Assembly: GCA_030607635.1 (NCBI GenBank)
Contig: JAUWJP010000126.1
Location: forward strand, 1-5,609
Direction of reading: 5' to 3'
Length of the DNA stretch: 5,609 nucleotides
DNA from: Candidatus Aminicenantota bacterium
GTDB taxonomy: Bacteria; Acidobacteriota; Aminicenantia; Aminicenantales; Aminicenantaceae
Numbering within the stretch: position 1 is the first letter of the stretch; each line of letters opens with the position of its first letter. Both the position numbers and the translations under genes were made by a program. The notes under the pieces are model-generated. The model did not search any database. It was not told the origin of the DNA and saw only the letters and a list, made by a program, of their open reading frames with translations. Positions 1-5,609 of this stretch are shown piece by piece.

Positions 1-645
1 GTTAGCTAAATTGAGAAAAAGCACCGCTCTCTCTAATGCTCCTGTGTTACGAAAATCCTCTATAAAAAAGTTTGCCTCTTCAAACGTTATGCCCATTGCG
101 CCAAAAACTACCGCAAATTTCTCCGCCTTTCCTAGCACAGTAGCCTGTCGCGCAACCTGGGCAGCAATACGGGCATGGGGCAGCCCGCTCCCTGAAAACA
201 ACGGAAGTTTCTGTCCCCTTACCAGGGGATTCATCCCATCAATAGAAGATATTCCGGTCTGGATGAACTCAGAGGGGTAGTCCCGGGCATCAGGATTTAT
301 AGGATTCCCGGTGATATCGAGCATTTTCTTGGCAATTATTTGAGGGCCGTGGTCTTTGGGGCTTCCTGAACCATCAAAAATTCGACCGATAATCTCATCT
401 GAAACGCCAAGCTGCTGGGAACGCCCTAAAAACCTCACCCGGGATTTAGCCACATCAAGGCCGATAGTGCCTTCAAAAACCTGAACGACTGCTCTTTCTG
501 TAGAAATATCAAGCACTGTGCCCCGGCGTAAAGATCCTCCCACAGCTTCAATTTCTACTAATTCGCCGAACTTTACATCCCTGATTTTCTCTACAATAAC
601 CAAAGGTCCAACAATGTTGGAGACAGTCAGGTACTCTTTATACAT
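1..645 (-). CDS. atpB: V/A-type ATP synthase subunit B (non-catalytic), partial: N-terminal 215 residues
   Basis: Non-catalytic, nucleotide-binding subunit that alternates with A in the cytoplasmic A3B3 head. I translated the minus strand from the ATG at 645 and it stays open to the window edge, giving 215 residues; full-length B subunits are about 460. Visible family landmarks are the N-terminal beta-barrel (about 1-75, with GPLVIVE near 13-19 and VQVFEGTIGL near 54-63), GRIFDGSGSPKDHGP (87-101), NPDARDYPSEFIQTGISSID (117-136), and LVRGQKLPLFSGSGLPH (141-157). The last is the degenerate P-loop typical of B, without the GKT of a catalytic site. The usual Asn after LPH is Ala here, a small departure. 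The start overlaps the end of atpA by 8 bases (ATGTATAA) and is preceded by GTGAGGAAA, so translation is probably coupled to atpA. The inter-subunit arginine finger and C-terminal domain lie outside the window. Confidence 0.97.
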   Translation of the reverse strand, partial: MYKEYLTVSNIVGPLVIVEKIRDVKFGELVEIEAVGGSLRRGTVLDISTERAVVQVFEGTIGLDVAKSRVRFLGRSQQLGVSDEIIGRIFDGSGSPKDHGPQIIAKKMLDITGNPINPDARDYPSEFIQTGISSIDGMNPLVRGQKLPLFSGSGLPHARIAAQVARQATVLGKAEKFAVVFGAMGITFEEANFFIEDFRNTGALERAVLFLNLAN

Positions 646-2413
646 TTTCCTCACTCACTCCTTTCTTCTGTAACAGCTCTTTAAAGGCGTTGTCGATTTC
701 GATATAAACTTCGAGAAGATCAGATTCTCCTTCCGGAAGGAATTTCATTTTTGAAATTTTCTCTCTGACCCCAAGGGCTAAAATCTCTTCCAGGCTTTTT
801 TCTTCCTCTAAAGCTTTAAGGCCTGAATTGTGAAAATGCAGGATTGTTCGCAGCATCAAATACTGCTTCCTCAAGGAGGTGTAAGTATCCTGCGGATGAA
901 AGGCATTCTGATGGAGAAAGTCTTCTCGGATCGATCGTGCAGACTCGAGGATAAGCCTTTCCTTGGTTGAAAGAGATTCTACGCCGACAAGCCGGGCAAT
1001 TTCTTGAAGTTCTGACTCCTCCTCAAGAAGTTCCATGGCTTCCTGCCTGAGACTGGTAAATTCTTCGGCTACATTGTCATTCATATAATTCTTTATGTTC
1101 TCTACATACAGAGAATAGCTTAAAAGCCAGTTAATGGCGGGAAAGTGCCGCATGTTTGCCAGCTTATCATCCAAGGCCCAGAAGACTTTGACTACCTTGA
1201 GTGTAGCCTGAACAACTGGATCGGATAAATCTCCTCCTGGAGGAGAAACAGCACCCATAACACTCAGGGCGCCTTGTCTCCTGTCTGAGCCCAAGCAGAT
1301 AACTTTTCCAGCCCGCTCATAGAATCCAGCAATGCGGCTTGCCAGATAGGCAGGATAACCTTCCTCTCCTGGCATCTCCTCCATGCGTCCTGAAATCTCC
1401 CTTAAAGCTTCTGCCCATCTGCTTGTAGAATCAGCCGTGAGGGCCACAGAATATCCCATATCACGGAAATATTCAGCGATACTCATTCCGGTATAAATAG
1501 ATGCTTCTCGAGCCGCGACCGGCATGTTTGAGGTATTGGCTATTATAACTGTCCGCTCTAAAAGAGGCCGGCCCGTATGGGGATCTTCCAATTCAGGAAA
1601 GCTGAGAAGAAGATCAGCTGTTTCATTTCCCCTCTCTCCGCAGGCAACGAAGACGATGATCTGAGCATCCGACCATTTGGCAAGCTGGTGCTGGACTACG
1701 GTCTTGCCGCTGCCGAATGGACCGGGGACACAGCCGGTTCCACCCTTCGCTAAGGGAAAGAGAGTATCAATTACTCTCTGCCCCGTGATTAGAGGCTCAT
1801 CGGGCATAAGACGTTCATGAACACCCCTGTTTCTGCGGATCGACCATGTCTGGAACATCCTTACCTCTTTCACCTCTTTCGGAGCCTGTATCCGGGCCAC
1901 CACTTCTTCTATAGATAAACTCCCTTTTTTGATCTCCACGATTTTTCCGGCTGAGCCAACAGGAACCATGATTTTATGCTTAACAAGAGGAGTTTCCTCC
2001 ACTTCGCCCAGAAAATCTCCCTCTTTGACCTCCTGACCCTTGGTGACCAGGGGAGTGAAGTTCCATTTTTTCTCCCGATTGAGGGGCGGCAATGCGATAC
2101 CTCGTGTGACAAAGTCTCCCTCTCTTTTCCTTATGACATCTAAGGGTCTCTGGATTCCATCATAAATGGAGCTTATCAAACCCGGCCCTAATTCAACACT
2201 TAAGGGCTTTCCAGTTAAAAACACTGGTTCCTCCGGGCCGATTCCTGTTGTGTCCTCGTAAACCTGGATAAATGCCAGGTCTTCTTTTAGTTCGATGACT
2301 TCTCCTATGAGTCCTAATTCTCCAATCTTAACCATGTCGTACATTTTCGCTCCCAGGCAGTCTGAAGCGACGACCAGTGGGCCTGCGACACGAATAATTT
2401 TACCTTCTTTCAT
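638..2413 (-). CDS. atpA: V/A-type ATP synthase subunit A (catalytic)
   Basis: Catalytic subunit of the A3B3 head, hydrolysing or synthesising ATP on the cytoplasmic side. From the ATG at 2413 it is 591 residues, a normal family length. Domains in order: N-terminal beta-barrel (about 1-70); the bulge domain unique to A subunits (about 100-190, including NREKKWNFTPL at 112-122); the nucleotide-binding core with Walker A GPFGSGKT (231-238), CGERGNE (258-264) carrying the catalytic glutamate, and the Walker B region LTADSTSRWAEALRE (325-339); then the PPGGDLSDPV segment (391-400) and the helical C-terminal domain. All catalytic motifs look intact. I chose 2413 because AAAGGAAG precedes it at good spacing and the protein then begins MKEGKIIRVAGPLV, as homologues do. 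A start at 2467 would add 18 unrelated residues lying inside atpF. The gene overlaps atpF by 14 bases and atpB by 8. Also known as ntpA. Confidence 0.98.
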   Translation of the reverse strand: MKEGKIIRVAGPLVVASDCLGAKMYDMVKIGELGLIGEVIELKEDLAFIQVYEDTTGIGPEEPVFLTGKPLSVELGPGLISSIYDGIQRPLDVIRKREGDFVTRGIALPPLNREKKWNFTPLVTKGQEVKEGDFLGEVEETPLVKHKIMVPVGSAGKIVEIKKGSLSIEEVVARIQAPKEVKEVRMFQTWSIRRNRGVHERLMPDEPLITGQRVIDTLFPLAKGGTGCVPGPFGSGKTVVQHQLAKWSDAQIIVFVACGERGNETADLLLSFPELEDPHTGRPLLERTVIIANTSNMPVAAREASIYTGMSIAEYFRDMGYSVALTADSTSRWAEALREISGRMEEMPGEEGYPAYLASRIAGFYERAGKVICLGSDRRQGALSVMGAVSPPGGDLSDPVVQATLKVVKVFWALDDKLANMRHFPAINWLLSYSLYVENIKNYMNDNVAEEFTSLRQEAMELLEEESELQEIARLVGVESLSTKERLILESARSIREDFLHQNAFHPQDTYTSLRKQYLMLRTILHFHNSGLKALEEEKSLEEILALGVREKISKMKFLPEGESDLLEVYIEIDNAFKELLQKKGVSEENV

Positions 2414-2741
2414 CTTCTTCCTTTCTTTTAACCAAAGAATCTGAACCTGTAGCTTTGATGGCGACATCTCTCATCATTTGCTCCAGCTGATCTGTTACCT
2501 TTCTGTAATCCGAGAATCCGACAACTACAGGACAAAATTTCTTTCTTAAAGCCTCCCTTTCTTCCCTTAGGGGTTCCAGGAAGCTCTCGTGCAAGAAGCA
2601 AAGAGCAAAAATTTCCTTTGCTAAGCTCTCCATTACTTTCTTGGCTTCTTCCAGGCTCTTAGGAGAAAAAATCTTTACTCCCAGTGCTCTTAGAGCAAAA
2701 ATGATGTCAGCTTCTCCTACGACGGCAACTTTATCAAACAT
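2400..2741 (-). CDS. atpF: V/A-type ATP synthase subunit F
   Basis: Small central-stalk subunit that binds subunit D in the rotor and helps couple head and membrane ring. From the ATG at 2741 it has 113 residues, close to the usual 100-110. It shows the family's Rossmann-like fold: VAVVGEADIIFALRALGVKIF (5-25; first strand, glycine turn and FxxLG helix), a central strand EIFALCFLHE (43-52), CPVVVGF (70-76) and the C-terminal helix MMRDVAIKATGSD (89-101), which matches the end of Thermus subunit F. A charged tail (102-113) follows. The frame also opens at a GTG at 2750, but that has no Shine-Dalgarno and adds three residues not expected from homologues. The ATG at 2741 overlaps the atpC stop by 8 bases (ATGTTTGA), suggesting coupled translation; its own ribosome site (GTGAG) is weak. 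The gene overlaps the atpA start by 14 bases. Also known as ntpG (naming varies). Confidence 0.92.
   Translation of the reverse strand: MFDKVAVVGEADIIFALRALGVKIFSPKSLEEAKKVMESLAKEIFALCFLHESFLEPLREEREALRKKFCPVVVGFSDYRKVTDQLEQMMRDVAIKATGSDSLVKRKEEDERR
2417..2424 (-). promoter_or_regulatory. Ribosome binding site of atpA (decides the start)
   Basis: The minus strand reads AAAGGAAG, then AAG, then the ATG at 2413. The AAGGA core sits 5 bases before that ATG. It lies inside the last codons of atpF. It supports the ATG at 2413 over the in-frame ATG at 2467. Confidence 0.6.
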
Positions 2742-3519
2742 AGGTCTCACTTATTCTGTCTTTTAAGATGGGGGTAGGAATTTGGTTGATTTTCCCAACT
2801 CCAAGAAGCCTCACCAAGCTTAGTTCTCTTCTTTTTGCCAGTCCGTAGGTAAAGACTGGCTCAGGCCCAAACACGATATACTTTGCTCTCTTTAAGTAGT
2901 TCATAAGAAAGTCTTCTATCCCGCGTTCTAACTCAACAAAAGTTTCCCGTTCTTGGAGAGCATCGGTCGCTTTTGTCCAGAGGTCAAGGTAAGGAGTGGC
3001 ACGAAACCTCTCTCCAATCTCAGAGAAAGAGAGATCAAAGTTTTGGAGTAAAATTTTCTCATCCAGAAAACCACCTTTTAAGACCAGGCTTCCAAACTTT
3101 TTTAGCGAAAGACCTGAATACTTCACACGGCAAAAAATCTTGAGGTTGCCTAAATCAATTTTATGCCTGATATAGTCTTTGATAAAGGAATAACCCGTTC
3201 TCTCAGCAACCGACATCGCCTTCTCAGGATGGCTTTCCTCGAGAAAGATTGTTAGGATATCTCCTTCAAGGAGAATTTCTTCCAGCAAACGATAAAGATT
3301 TTTTTCTTCCTTTTCGAGGTATTCATCCAACTCGTCCGAATCCCTGATTTGAACCATTTCTTCTGAAAAACTTCCTGCATCGAATATGACCTTCATAGCA
3401 GAAGAAAAATCACTCACCTCCGAAGCTTCGCTGAAAATTGCCCGCTCGACTAGCTTATTCTCTAACACGCGCACCCGGCCTACAGCATAGGCATAACTGA
3501 GCCTGGAGGGTTTCTTCAT
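2734..3519 (-). CDS. atpC: V/A-type ATP synthase subunit C (AC39/subunit d family), short form
   Basis: Funnel-shaped socket protein that seats the D-F shaft on the K ring. It has 261 residues and is almost wholly helical. Recognisable parts are the N-terminal YAYAVGRVRVLENKLVERA (9-27), the repeat-type segment IDLGNLKIFCRVK (121-133), LVLKGGFLDEKIL (145-157), and the C-terminal GPEPVFTYGLAKRRELSLVR (218-237) followed by LLGVGKINQIP and a final TYV, the best family signature. It is clearly shorter than the roughly 320-350 residues usual for the family. The loss appears to be in the N-terminal half, where only one DxxNLK-type segment is seen instead of two. The ATG at 3519 overlaps the TGA closing the original atpE frame (ATGA, 3516-3519), and no strong Shine-Dalgarno precedes it, so it probably relied on coupling to atpE. 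The family call is secure; the functional effect of the short length is unknown. Confidence 0.9.
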   Translation of the reverse strand: MKKPSRLSYAYAVGRVRVLENKLVERAIFSEASEVSDFSSAMKVIFDAGSFSEEMVQIRDSDELDEYLEKEEKNLYRLLEEILLEGDILTIFLEESHPEKAMSVAERTGYSFIKDYIRHKIDLGNLKIFCRVKYSGLSLKKFGSLVLKGGFLDEKILLQNFDLSFSEIGERFRATPYLDLWTKATDALQERETFVELERGIEDFLMNYLKRAKYIVFGPEPVFTYGLAKRRELSLVRLLGVGKINQIPTPILKDRISETYV

Positions 3520-3611
3520 ATTTTCAGGGCCTCTAATATTTCATTTTCAAGTTTGGAGCGAAGTTCTTCCTTTAATTTTTCCTCATCATAGGGCGCTTCC
3601 CTTTCTCCCTC
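3516..3611 (-). pseudogene. atpE: C-terminal remnant of subunit E, in frame after the premature stop
   Basis: Directly after the TAA at 3612-3614, in the same frame as atpE, 31 codons encode EGEREAPYDEEKLKEELRSK (first 20 residues) and then LENEILEALKI before a TGA. A short acidic turn followed by a helix of this kind is how subunit E proteins normally end (compare the EGKTQVENSLLARL helix and final ALWG of Thermus E). The TGA overlaps the atpC ATG as ATGA, the usual gene junction. Both points indicate that this was the real end of atpE. There is no in-frame ATG, GTG or TTG after the stop, so the piece is unlikely to be translated alone. Read through, the full frame would be 138 codons, still about 50-60 short of normal. 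Confidence 0.65.
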
Positions 3612-3932
3612 TTACATGAAGATTTTCCTTTTAAGCCCCTCTTTTCCCTTGGCCCCTCTCTGGAAAGCTTTCTCTAAGACTTCTTCAATGAGCTCTTTTT
3701 TGCGCGAGAGGGTATTGATTTTCTTCTCTAACCGAGCCTGGGTAATAATGCGGCTTGCTTCAAGGTGGCCCTGCCTCTCCGCCTCCTTTACCAGCGCTTC
3801 TGCTAATTCAGAAGCTTCTTTTCGGGCCTTTTCCTTATTCTCCGCGGCTTTCTTCTTGCTCTCAAGGATGATTTTATCTGCCTCAGCCTGGGCATCATCA
3901 ATAATTTTCTCCAGGATTTTCTCTAAGCTCAT
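3612..3932 (-). CDS. atpE: V/A-type ATP synthase subunit E, truncated (106 residues)
   Basis: Subunit E pairs with G/H as a long coiled coil to form the peripheral stalk (stator), and its C-terminal alpha/beta head holds the top of subunit B. The ORF starts at the ATG at 3932, with weak GAGAG upstream and 27 bases after atpK. It shows the expected N-terminal coiled coil: LEKILEKIIDDAQAEADKII (3-22), a Lys/Glu/Ala-rich helix (25-55), then ASRIITQARLEKK (59-71) and KKELIEEVLEKAF (78-90), all typical of E. The protein then stops after residue 106 at a TAA (3612-3614), whereas homologues run to about 185-200. Most of the head domain is therefore missing. The same frame continues past the stop with an E-like tail (see 3516-3611). 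As it stands the product should not anchor the stator normally. Nonsense mutation plus internal deletion, a genuinely short E subunit, and an assembly error all remain possible. Confidence 0.85.
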   Translation of the reverse strand: MSLEKILEKIIDDAQAEADKIILESKKKAAENKEKARKEASELAEALVKEAERQGHLEASRIITQARLEKKINTLSRKKELIEEVLEKAFQRGAKGKEGLKRKIFM

Positions 3933-3959
3933 GATTCTCTCGAAGCTTCTAAAGCTTTA

Positions 3960-4436
3960 TCACTTCAGCGTTATCCCGTTTAGCAGGAGGATTGTAATGA
4001 GTAGTCCAAGCACTGCATATGTCTCCACCAATGCAGCCATTATCACTGGTTTCATCAGGTCTTTGGGCTGCTTGGCTACCATATAAACACCAGAAGCACA
4101 GACTTTTCCTTGATGGATTCCTGAAACCAGTCCTGCAAAGGCTACAGGCAGACAGGCGATAAGTATCTGCCAGCCCTGGTAAACCGTTGGAGACTTCAAG
4201 GCACCTCCCACAAGACCCAGGTTTAACATGACCAAAAAAGCGCTTAAAAATCCATAAATGCCCTGAGTACCTGGAAGAGCCACAAGCAAGAGATAGCTTC
4301 CAAATTTTTCTGGATCCTCACTCATGGCCCCACTGGAAGCTTGGCCAGCTAGTCCAACACCAATAGCTGAACCAATGCCACCCAGGACAACGGCGAGAGC
4401 TCCTCCAAAAACAGCTAAAGTGAATCCCAACTCCAT
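3960..4436 (-). CDS. atpK: V/A-type ATP synthase subunit K (proteolipid, rotor ring)
   Basis: Membrane rotor-ring subunit that carries the transported ion. It has 158 residues and four membrane helices arranged as two homologous hairpins, a 16-kDa V-type proteolipid. The first hairpin has GGIGSAIGVGLAG (19-31) and LPGTQGIYGF (54-63); the second has SGIHQGKV (105-112) and AALVETYAVLGLL (134-146). The ion-binding carboxylate is Glu138 in the fourth helix, and the second helix carries Gln58 in place of an acid, so there is one carboxylate per four helices. Leu54, Thr57, Gln58, Tyr61, Gln109 and Glu138 match the Na+ site of E. hirae NtpK (Leu61, Thr64, Gln65, Tyr68, Gln110, Glu139), so Na+ coupling is inferred. 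The ATG at 4436 is chosen because AGGAGG lies 8 bases upstream; the in-frame GTG at 4445 falls within that Shine-Dalgarno. It follows atpI by 38 bases. Also known as ntpK. Confidence 0.95.
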   Translation of the reverse strand: MELGFTLAVFGGALAVVLGGIGSAIGVGLAGQASSGAMSEDPEKFGSYLLLVALPGTQGIYGFLSAFLVMLNLGLVGGALKSPTVYQGWQILIACLPVAFAGLVSGIHQGKVCASGVYMVAKQPKDLMKPVIMAALVETYAVLGLLITILLLNGITLK

Positions 4437-4442
4437 TTCTGC

Positions 4443-4450
4443 CACCTCCT
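4443..4450 (-). promoter_or_regulatory. Strong ribosome binding site of atpK (decides the start)
   Basis: The minus strand reads AGGAGGTG, a near-perfect anti-16S match, with an 8-base spacer before the ATG at 4436. It is the best Shine-Dalgarno in the window. An alternative GTG start at 4445 overlaps this motif and has no site of its own. High initiation suits a ring subunit needed in many copies per complex. Confidence 0.75.
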
Positions 4451-4462
4451 CATATTTTCATT

Positions 4463-4485
4463 AAAAAAATTTATTCAGATAAATT
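4463..4485 (-). other. AU-only hairpin with U run between atpI and atpK
   Basis: The minus strand has AATTTAT (4485-4479), loop CTGA (4478-4475, containing the atpI stop TGA), ATAAATT (4474-4468) and five more T (4467-4463). The 7-bp stem is perfect but made only of A-U pairs, so it is weak. The shape resembles an intrinsic terminator or attenuator, but the stem stability does not support strong termination and the operon continues. It may instead be an mRNA processing site, or simply an unstructured U-rich leader that favours initiation at atpK. The same bases can also be read as a poor promoter: TTGAAT at 4488-4483, 17-base spacer, TTTAAT at 4465-4460. Confidence 0.3.
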
Positions 4486-5609
4486 CAACAAACTTGCTTT
4501 CAAGTTCAAAAGGACTAAAAGGTTTGCCGCCAGATTTGAAGAATTTGCTGAAAAACTCTACAAACTGAAGGCGCATGGAATGGACAAAGGCGCCCAAAAA
4601 GCTGATACCTAAATTAAACAAATGACCGCCGATAAATATCAAAGCAGCTAACAACCAGCCAACCCAGGGGATGCCAAGGGCCGTCTGACAGAGAGTGTTC
4701 ACTACCATGGCAATTACGGATGTTGCCAGTCCCAGAGCCAGAAGACGTGAATAGGAAAGAACATCAGCTATATATCGCGAGATACCGTAGAGGCTGTACA
4801 ACCCGCCAAAAAAACGAGCAAAGGGATTACGACTGGGAGAGGCAAAGAAAATAATGCCGGCGGCACCCGCAAGAGATAAAATTCCCCAGATGGACTGTTT
4901 AGTCTTCAAATAAACAACAAGGGAGGGAAGGAGCAGCAACCATCCTCCCTGGGCAAAGATGGATTCAAGGTAGAGTTTGTTCTTTATTCCGTTGATCATA
5001 TTTAGGAACGTTCCAAACCAGACCTGAACAAAACCAAGGACAAGAGCAATAATTAAGAAAGAAACCGGGTCTTGGAGAGGATCCAAAATCATCAGCCTGC
5101 GGATAGGAAAACCAAACCAACCTCCGATCAAAGCTCCAAGAATAGTAGTTGAGATTCCCAAGAGCGTAAAAAGCTTTAAGAATTGAAGCAGGCCTCCTTT
5201 TGGTTTTGCGAATTTGATTAAGAGCAAGCTTAGAAGCGTAACGAGCAGTCCATAGCCCGCCTCACTGACACACAAGCCTACGAACAGGAAAAAAAAAGGA
5301 GCCATGGGAAGAGTTGGATCAAAGGAGCCGCGCTGGGGAAGGCCGTAGAGTTTGGTCACTAGCTCAAAAGGCTTCCACGACTTCGGATTTTCCAGGATAA
5401 CTGGTGGTTCTTCCTCAGGAAGAGGATCTCTAGAATAAATCTCCATCGTGTCGGAGTAAGGCCGAAGCTTTGATTTAAGTTTTTCAGCATCCGAAGAGCG
5501 GATCCACCCTTCCGTGTAAAAAACACGTTCTGTCTCGCCCAGAAGACGAGAAGAGAATATTTTTTCCTTTTCATTAAGAAGAACATCATGAAGGAGCATG
5601 AGCTTTTCA
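4475..5609 (-). CDS. atpI: V/A-type ATP synthase subunit I (a subunit), partial: C-terminal part
   Basis: Membrane stator subunit that forms the two ion half-channels beside the K ring. The frame is open to the right window edge (codons before the first in-window ATG at 5599 are GAA AAG CTC), so about 280 N-terminal residues of a roughly 650-residue protein lie outside; 5599 is not the real start. Numbering from that Met, residues 1-80 are the end of the cytoplasmic domain, with the family motifs LLHDVLL (2-8), VFYTEGWI (26-33) and PFELVTKLYGLP (77-88). DPTLPMAPFFFLF (94-106) leads into about seven or eight membrane helices (100-345). ADVLSYSRLLALGLA (278-292) contains the essential arginine, Arg285 (equivalent to yeast Vph1 Arg735), and HSMRLQFVEFFSKFF (340-354) the second, Arg343 (Vph1 Arg799). 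Both are intact, so the channel should be functional. The motif usually read as D-x-GYG is SEAGYG here. The gene ends 38 bases before atpK. Also known as ntpI. Confidence 0.95.
   Translation of the reverse strand, partial: EKLMLLHDVLLNEKEKIFSSRLLGETERVFYTEGWIRSSDAEKLKSKLRPYSDTMEIYSRDPLPEEEPPVILENPKSWKPFELVTKLYGLPQRGSFDPTLPMAPFFFLFVGLCVSEAGYGLLVTLLSLLLIKFAKPKGGLLQFLKLFTLLGISTTILGALIGGWFGFPIRRLMILDPLQDPVSFLIIALVLGFVQVWFGTFLNMINGIKNKLYLESIFAQGGWLLLLPSLVVYLKTKQSIWGILSLAGAAGIIFFASPSRNPFARFFGGLYSLYGISRYIADVLSYSRLLALGLATSVIAMVVNTLCQTALGIPWVGWLLAALIFIGGHLFNLGISFLGAFVHSMRLQFVEFFSKFFKSGGKPFSPFELESKFVEFI

Noticed and set aside
11..280. Plus-strand ORF of 89 codons
   Set aside because: It lies antisense inside atpB, whose minus-strand translation is a clear V-type B subunit; the product has no recognisable features.
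1230..1246. Perfect 17-base inverted repeat TCTCCTCC-T-GGAGGAGA
   Set aside because: It follows from the conserved Ser-Pro-Pro-Gly-Gly-Asp codons of atpA (CCT CCA GGA GGA), so no regulatory role is needed to explain it.
1909..2112. Minus-strand ORF of 67 codons in another frame of atpA
   Set aside because: Frame shadow of the strongly supported atpA coding sequence.
2414..2467. Longer atpA with 18 extra N-terminal residues
   Set aside because: The extra residues do not resemble subunit A, fall inside atpF, and have a worse ribosome site than the ATG at 2413.
3612..3614. TAA recoded as an amino acid (alternative genetic code)
   Set aside because: TAA also ends atpA and atpF at sensible points, and no other gene in the window has an internal TAA, so general reassignment is unlikely.
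3519..3660. A frameshift as the cause of the short atpE
   Set aside because: The other two minus-strand frames give Lys/Arg-rich or quickly terminated peptides unlike subunit E. The family-like tail is in the same frame as the N-terminal part, so stop plus deletion fits better.
3616..4086. Plus-strand ORF of 156 codons
   Set aside because: It is antisense to atpE and the end of atpK. Its Ser/Phe/Leu-rich composition is what the opposite strand of a Lys/Glu/Ala-rich coiled coil gives. No ribosome site was seen.
5359..5589. Minus-strand ORF of 76 codons in another frame of atpI
   Set aside because: Frame shadow; the atpI frame carries clear family motifs over the same bases.

Overview
The window is one continuous block of a bacterial V/A-type (rotary) ATPase operon. 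Every gene is on the minus strand, so transcription runs from the right end (5609) to the left end (1). In transcription order the subunits are I (N-terminus outside the window), K (the proteolipid of the rotor ring), E (peripheral stalk, damaged), C (central-stalk socket, AC39 family), F (central stalk), A (catalytic) and B (non-catalytic; C-terminal half outside the window). The I-K-E-C-F-A-B order is the usual bacterial/archaeal one. The missing subunit D would be expected just past position 1, and the small stalk subunit G/H just past 5609.

The genes are tightly packed. AtpI and AtpK are separated by a 38-base gap, the longest in the window, and AtpK and AtpE by 27 bases. From the original end of atpE onward, neighbours overlap: ATGA between E and C, 8 bases between C and F, 14 bases between F and A, and 8 bases between A and B. 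This pattern suggests translational coupling along one polycistronic message. No operon promoter or terminator lies inside the window. The only intercistronic stretch with structure is the one before atpK. It holds an AU-only hairpin, a U run and then the strongest Shine-Dalgarno sequence in the window, which fits the need for many K copies per complex.

How the genes work together: A and B form the hexameric ATPase head, C and F (with D) the central rotor stalk, E (with G/H) the stator, and I and K the membrane ion channel. AtpK keeps all the residues that bind Na+ in the Enterococcus hirae NtpK ring, so the enzyme is probably a Na+-translocating V-ATPase or ATP synthase. This suggests a bacterium, probably anaerobic, of moderate GC content; the sequence does not fix the phylum.

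The one real anomaly is atpE. Its reading frame stops after 106 codons at a TAA. The same frame then continues with a recognisable subunit-E C-terminus and ends in an ATGA overlap with atpC. Even if the stop is read through, about 50-60 residues of the usual head domain are missing. This is either a decaying or diverged stator subunit or a sequence/assembly error. I found no CRISPR array, mobile element, RNA gene or novel defence-type system here.
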